Made by a program: the position numbers and the translations under genes
Notes under the pieces: model-generated
The model's database searches: none
The model's input: the letters and a program-made list of their open reading frames with translations, nothing else
Told to the model about the DNA's origin: nothing
NCBI RefSeq assembly: GCF_026262505.1
Contig: NC_067203.1
Location: 14,086,392-14,150,391, forward strand
Source: Trichomonas vaginalis G3
Taxonomy: Eukaryota; Parabasalia; Trichomonadida; Trichomonadidae
Length of the DNA stretch: 64,000 nt
Reading direction: 5' to 3'
In this document: piece after piece, positions 60,263-64,000 of the stretch
How positions within the stretch are numbered: the first letter of the stretch is position 1
How the letters are laid out: each line of letters begins with the position of its first letter

Positions 60263-61835
60263 TAAGACATGTTTTTGATTTTTTCTCAGTAGGATCGTTA
60301 GCATCCTCTTCTTCCTCTGCAATCTTCTCAGATTCATCAGGAAGATCTAAGTGAACTTTACCAATATCAGTAATGTTAATTTTGGCGTCCATAGCCTGCA
60401 CAGTAAGCTTGTTACGACTTGAGATCATAAGAGAATACAATCCAATCTTGCTTCCACCGTTCTTAGTGGCAATTGTCAAAGTTAGAACCTTTCCAGCTGG
60501 TAAATCTAAGTAATATTCTGGATTATCAGTTCTGATAGGTTCACCAGATATAACATATTCAAACCGTGATGAAGTTTCCGTCTCCCAACGGATGTAAAGA
60601 ACGGCCCAGCAATCAGGTCGAAATGTAAGGTAAACTCTTGCGTCAGTTCCTTCTGTAGCAAAGGCAGTGAACTGTTGAGCATCGTCAAGGTCATAATTGA
60701 ACTGTAAATTCTGTGGGAAGACTAAATCTAATGGACCTGCTCTTGCGCGGACATCTGAGTGAAGAGTAATGCTCAATTCATCAGGAGTGATGCCTTCTGG
60801 AACGCTTGGGCAGATTACATAATCGCCTTCAATAGCGTTAAAGTAGAATAAATCGTGATCATATAAAGTACGATAAATAACGTAATTTGCTGTACCAGCG
60901 TGATGAATACGATCACCACCTTCTTGTAGAATGAGTTGAAGTTCGGCCTTGTTTAAATAATTTCTTTCTGTTGCAAAATCGCTATCTTCTTTCTTAATTA
61001 ACGCGCCTTGGATAGCATCTTCTAACATTTTATTTCTGTTCGACTTGTTAAGTACTTCCAGGCAGATAATACCTGGTTGATGACAATGAATTAGATATTG
61101 CTTGCAACTGAAGAGTCCTGGCCTATTTCCCGTAACGCTTCTGTAATGAGTTTTGGCTAAATGCCATGGCTTTTCTGTTATAATGACATGATTTGAGAAT
61201 TCTTCGATAACTTTTCTTGTTTCGACTTCGAACGAGCCTTTTTCAGGAATAGCCCATCCAAAATCAACTGGATTTCCTATGGTTGCGAATATTCCGAATA
61301 CTTGGCTCTTCGTAGAAGTAAACTTGATAACAACATCTTTTGTTGTTGTGTGCTCATCAATCATCACTTCATTGTATTGATCGACGTTCGTTCTCGTTGC
61401 AATCCATTCATGTTGAGGTATTCCGGAGAAGAAGAATAGCTTTTGATGGCGTTTGTTGAAGAAAAGTTTGATTTTAACAGATGTAATACTACCTGTAGGC
61501 TTAATCTTCCATTGGGGAAGTGCTGAGATGCTAACATCTGGATGATGTCCACAATAATAGCGAACTATTTCAGCACGACCCGTTATACCTTCATTATCCT
61601 GAATAGCCTTCAGTTCTGCTTCGATATCAACATCAGTTCTCCTTTTCGCCGTTCCAGGTGTTTTCTTACGCGATGATTTTGGCCTCTTTTTACCTGATGG
61701 TGTTTGAGTTGGCGTTTTAAGCTCATTTGATTCATTATTTTCTTTTTCGTCATGAGTTTCACCAGTTTCCGAAGCTTTCTGAGGTTCATTAGTCTCATTA
61801 TTTTCTTCTACTGGCTTCTCCTGCTCTTCACTCAT
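60255..61835 (-). CDS. Beta-rich protein with C-terminal CaaX prenylation motif
   Basis: 526 residues. Residues 1-75 are disordered: an acidic Glu/Asn-rich part, then a basic KKRPKSSRKKTPGTAKRR. Residues ~90-490 are beta-rich and appear to contain tandem sandwich domains that recall calpain domain III/C2-like folds (SITSVKIKLFFNKRHQKLFF, YLIHCHQPGIICLEVLNKS, DARVYLTFRPDCWAVLYIRW). There is no protease domain. After an acidic segment (EEEEDANDP) it ends KSKTCLII, a good CaaX box. The final Ile/Leu type favours geranylgeranylation, so membrane attachment is likely. The specific function is unknown; a calpain-related adaptor is a guess. TAACGAT lies 16 nt upstream of the ATG. Confidence 0.75.
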   Translation of the reverse strand: MSEEQEKPVEENNETNEPQKASETGETHDEKENNESNELKTPTQTPSGKKRPKSSRKKTPGTAKRRTDVDIEAELKAIQDNEGITGRAEIVRYYCGHHPDVSISALPQWKIKPTGSITSVKIKLFFNKRHQKLFFFSGIPQHEWIATRTNVDQYNEVMIDEHTTTKDVVIKFTSTKSQVFGIFATIGNPVDFGWAIPEKGSFEVETRKVIEEFSNHVIITEKPWHLAKTHYRSVTGNRPGLFSCKQYLIHCHQPGIICLEVLNKSNRNKMLEDAIQGALIKKEDSDFATERNYLNKAELQLILQEGGDRIHHAGTANYVIYRTLYDHDLFYFNAIEGDYVICPSVPEGITPDELSITLHSDVRARAGPLDLVFPQNLQFNYDLDDAQQFTAFATEGTDARVYLTFRPDCWAVLYIRWETETSSRFEYVISGEPIRTDNPEYYLDLPAGKVLTLTIATKNGGSKIGLYSLMISSRNKLTVQAMDAKINITDIGKVHLDLPDESEKIAEEEEDANDPTEKKSKTCLII

Positions 61836-62356
61836 TCAATTTATTAAAAATAACGATTATTTATGCAAATGTAAATTTTTGTAAAATCGTCAAATTTCTT
61901 CTGAATTATCCTTTGGACAGCTTTCATCTGTTATACGCAATTATATAATTCTATTACATCATACCTAAGCAATAATGCTGTTTTGATGCCAGTATGAGCA
62001 AAAAACAGTGGAAAATACATTAATCACTAGCAAATTCGATATAATGCTGAAGATTTATGTGAAAACATATTTCTTATTGAGAATAAGAAACTATAGCATT
62101 ACATATTTCAACATATTGTACATTTTGTGTGATTTCAATTATTATTCTAATGAATTGCAAAAATTTATATATAGTAAAAACATTTACATCGAATAAAAAC
62201 AAAAGTATATCTCTGATAAAAGGAAAATTAGATTTGTCAAACAAAATTCTTCTATTTAGAAGAATTATTGAATAAACTAGCTTTCTGTTGAATGGACCTA
62301 ATGTTATATATACTAAACGGCTAGTAAACAAAGTTGAAGTATGAAAGAAGGAAAAT
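61836..62356. other. Intergenic, 521 bp
   Basis: A+T-rich spacer between two minus-strand genes. Small ORFs in it (for example 62008-62196) have no domain signal and are not called. Confidence 0.4.
61851..61857 (-). promoter_or_regulatory. TAACGAT word upstream of the CaaX-protein gene
   Basis: TAACGAT as read on the plus strand, 16 nt before the start codon; the same core occurs upstream of NAA40, eL42 and ARPC3. Role inferred. Confidence 0.3.
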
Positions 62357-63997
62357 TTAAAATAATTTCCACTTCTTTCTGCTATGCCATGCTTCAACAG
62401 CGGTGTTAACATCATTTTCAGAACATTCAACAAATCTAAGTATAGCTGGTATCAATAATTCCTTTGCTCTGTCATCTTGAGTGAAAAATTGCAAAAGCAT
62501 CCTTTGTAAATAAGGAGAAGACACTTCAATCTTTTCTTCAACAACTTCTTCAATTTCTTGCACCTCAAATATTCCAGAAATAAAAGTATCGAGAACAATA
62601 TTTGCTCTTGCTCGTTTACTTTCTTCTATTATTGTTTCCAAGCGCTCTTTCTCAACTCTTATCTCAGCGATTTCTTTTCTCATTTCATCTAATCTTTTTT
62701 CCATTAAATCTTTTTCGATATCTTGACTTCTGTAGTTTCCAAGAGTTTCGTTTAATGTATTCTCTAATTCTCTCGATTCTGATACATTATTTTCAAGTTG
62801 CATCGACAAAATTTCAACTTTCTCGTTCATTTTTGAAATTTGTGAATTTAATTCTTGAATTTGAGCATCTTTCTTAGAATTAGTCTTCTTGAGATTATCT
62901 ATTTCTTTAGCCGCTTTGATTAATTTGGACATTGAATGTTGTTTCTCTGAATCAAATTGAGATTTTGAATCTTCAAGTTGTTTATTCTTTTCTTGAAGCA
63001 TTTTATTGTCTTTTTCAAATGATATCCTCTTATCCTTTTCACTCTTTAGCTCATTGTTCGCTTCCTGAAGAGTTTCATTCAATTTTACAATTTCATTTTG
63101 TAAATTTTGGATGTTTTCTTTGTATTGTTCGTTCTTTTGTTGTAGATCTTTAAATATTCCTTTGAGTTTGCCTCCATTTTTGTTAAATTGCTCTAATTGT
63201 GACTCTTTTTCAGCTAATTGAGATTTTAGCTCATCAATTTTCTGATTTTCAGCCATATCCGATGATACTTGTGAATCTAGTTTCTTATGTAACTCTTCGT
63301 TTTCAGAATGTATCTTGATAAATTCTTTTTCTAATTTTTTGTAAGTTGTATGTATTGTTTTCTTAAGTTCATTCGATTGATTGAGCTGCTCACGTAAAGA
63401 TGCGATTTCTCCATTCAAATTTGCTACTGTATTATTCAATGAAATAATTTCTTCGTTTGATTTGTTGTTTTTCTGCATTAGCTCTTCTATTTGCTTATTT
63501 AATTGTTCAGAGTCGCTGTTTGGTGTCGGCTTTTCTTCCTCTGATTGCTGTTTCGGTTCAAGATTTTCTTCATTTTTAATATTTGGAGAATTTTGAGCTT
63601 GCTGTTTGTAATTATTAATCTCTGATTCTAATTTTTCGATTTGTGAAGTGTGGTCTGTATTTATTTGATTGATTTCGTTTGAATGTTCAGTTTTCATTTT
63701 TTCAATTTCTTGTTGAAGTAAAATTACATGTTGTTTCGATTCATTAAGCTCTGTATTTGTTTTTTCTTTTTCAGCCATCGAATCATTTACTATTTTTTCG
63801 AGCATTTCGAGTCTCATATTTTTTGCTTCTGTCTCTTGCTTTAGAGTTTGAAGTTCTGCTTCTATTTGCTTCTTTCTTTCATACATTTTCTTGAGCATTC
63901 CTTTAAGCTCGCGAACCTGATCGCGGTCCTCACCGCTTGGATTGCTCAATTTTAGTTTTTTTTTGGAAAATGTCAATTTATATGGAATCTTTATCAT
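62357..63997 (-). CDS. GRIP-domain golgin
   Basis: 546 residues from an ATG at 63997. The frame is open to the window edge, so the true start could lie further upstream. Nearly all of it is coiled coil (residues ~20-475, rich in Glu, Lys, Gln and Leu heptads). The C-terminus is a GRIP domain (~485-540: SSPYLQRMLLQFFTQDD, AKELLIPAILRFVECSEND), including the Tyr that in other golgins contacts Arl1-GTP. GRIP golgins tether vesicles at the trans-Golgi; trichomonads have a prominent parabasal Golgi. A short EEVVEEKIE acidic segment precedes the domain. There is no membrane span, so recruitment would be through Arl1-like GTPases. Confidence 0.85.
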   Translation of the reverse strand: MIKIPYKLTFSKKKLKLSNPSGEDRDQVRELKGMLKKMYERKKQIEAELQTLKQETEAKNMRLEMLEKIVNDSMAEKEKTNTELNESKQHVILLQQEIEKMKTEHSNEINQINTDHTSQIEKLESEINNYKQQAQNSPNIKNEENLEPKQQSEEEKPTPNSDSEQLNKQIEELMQKNNKSNEEIISLNNTVANLNGEIASLREQLNQSNELKKTIHTTYKKLEKEFIKIHSENEELHKKLDSQVSSDMAENQKIDELKSQLAEKESQLEQFNKNGGKLKGIFKDLQQKNEQYKENIQNLQNEIVKLNETLQEANNELKSEKDKRISFEKDNKMLQEKNKQLEDSKSQFDSEKQHSMSKLIKAAKEIDNLKKTNSKKDAQIQELNSQISKMNEKVEILSMQLENNVSESRELENTLNETLGNYRSQDIEKDLMEKRLDEMRKEIAEIRVEKERLETIIEESKRARANIVLDTFISGIFEVQEIEEVVEEKIEVSSPYLQRMLLQFFTQDDRAKELLIPAILRFVECSENDVNTAVEAWHSRKKWKLF

Positions 63998-64000
63998 AAT

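Overview
The window is A+T-rich nuclear DNA from a protist, most likely a parabasalid (Trichomonas/Tritrichomonas type). The evidence is the gene repertoire: many intronless genes, several ankyrin proteins with the helical N-terminal domain typical of trichomonad ankyrin families, a class I-like PI 3-kinase, an AP-3 beta subunit, Arp2/3 p21, a GRIP golgin, a tetraspanin and beta-helix surface-type proteins. Intergenic regions are short, and several start codons lie within about 20-45 nt of Myb-type (AACGAT, ACGGTT) motifs. The species assignment is inference; no rRNA, tRNA or intron was found.

Layout. Positions 1-6.5 kb hold the N-terminal half of a tandem-GAF protein (probably a cyclic-nucleotide phosphodiesterase, cut by the left edge), a two-domain thymidine kinase, a NatD (NAA40) histone acetyltransferase, a decayed beta-helix gene and ribosomal protein eL42. 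Immediately 3' of eL42 is a run of six consecutive perfect stem-loops that looks like a structured RNA. From 7.96 to 20.04 kb an ankyrin gene has been split by a 12-kb higher-order tandem array. Its 37-bp minisatellite, interleaved with roughly 100-bp ankyrin modules, is amplified as units of about 2.75 kb. Positions 20-37 kb carry a divergent ankyrin-like protein, a VOC/methylmalonyl-CoA-epimerase-like protein, a LigB/DODA dioxygenase-like protein, an MCRS1-like FHA protein, an ankyrin-RING protein, a BET protein abutting a tetraspanin, an ankyrin-coiled-coil protein and a HEAT/ARM protein. Positions 36-50 kb are rich in small mobile remnants: two MITE families, a 1.06-kb element with 17-bp terminal inverted repeats and a 7-bp target duplication, and a foldback of about 0.92 kb. 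This stretch also has two more copies of the beta-helix family, a membrane protein and the PI3K. Positions 50-64 kb carry a frameshifted ankyrin gene, a membrane glycoprotein, AP-3 beta, a Ser/Ala-stalked surface protein, ARPC3, a CaaX-terminated protein and a GRIP golgin.

The genes form no operon. Functional themes are membrane traffic and cytoskeleton (AP-3, GRIP golgin, ARPC3, PI3K), chromatin (NAA40, BET, MCRS1-like), nucleotide signalling and salvage (GAF/PDE, thymidine kinase) and surface proteins. The least conventional parts are the hairpin cluster after eL42, the ankyrin/minisatellite array, and the repeat-rich 36-49 kb segment.
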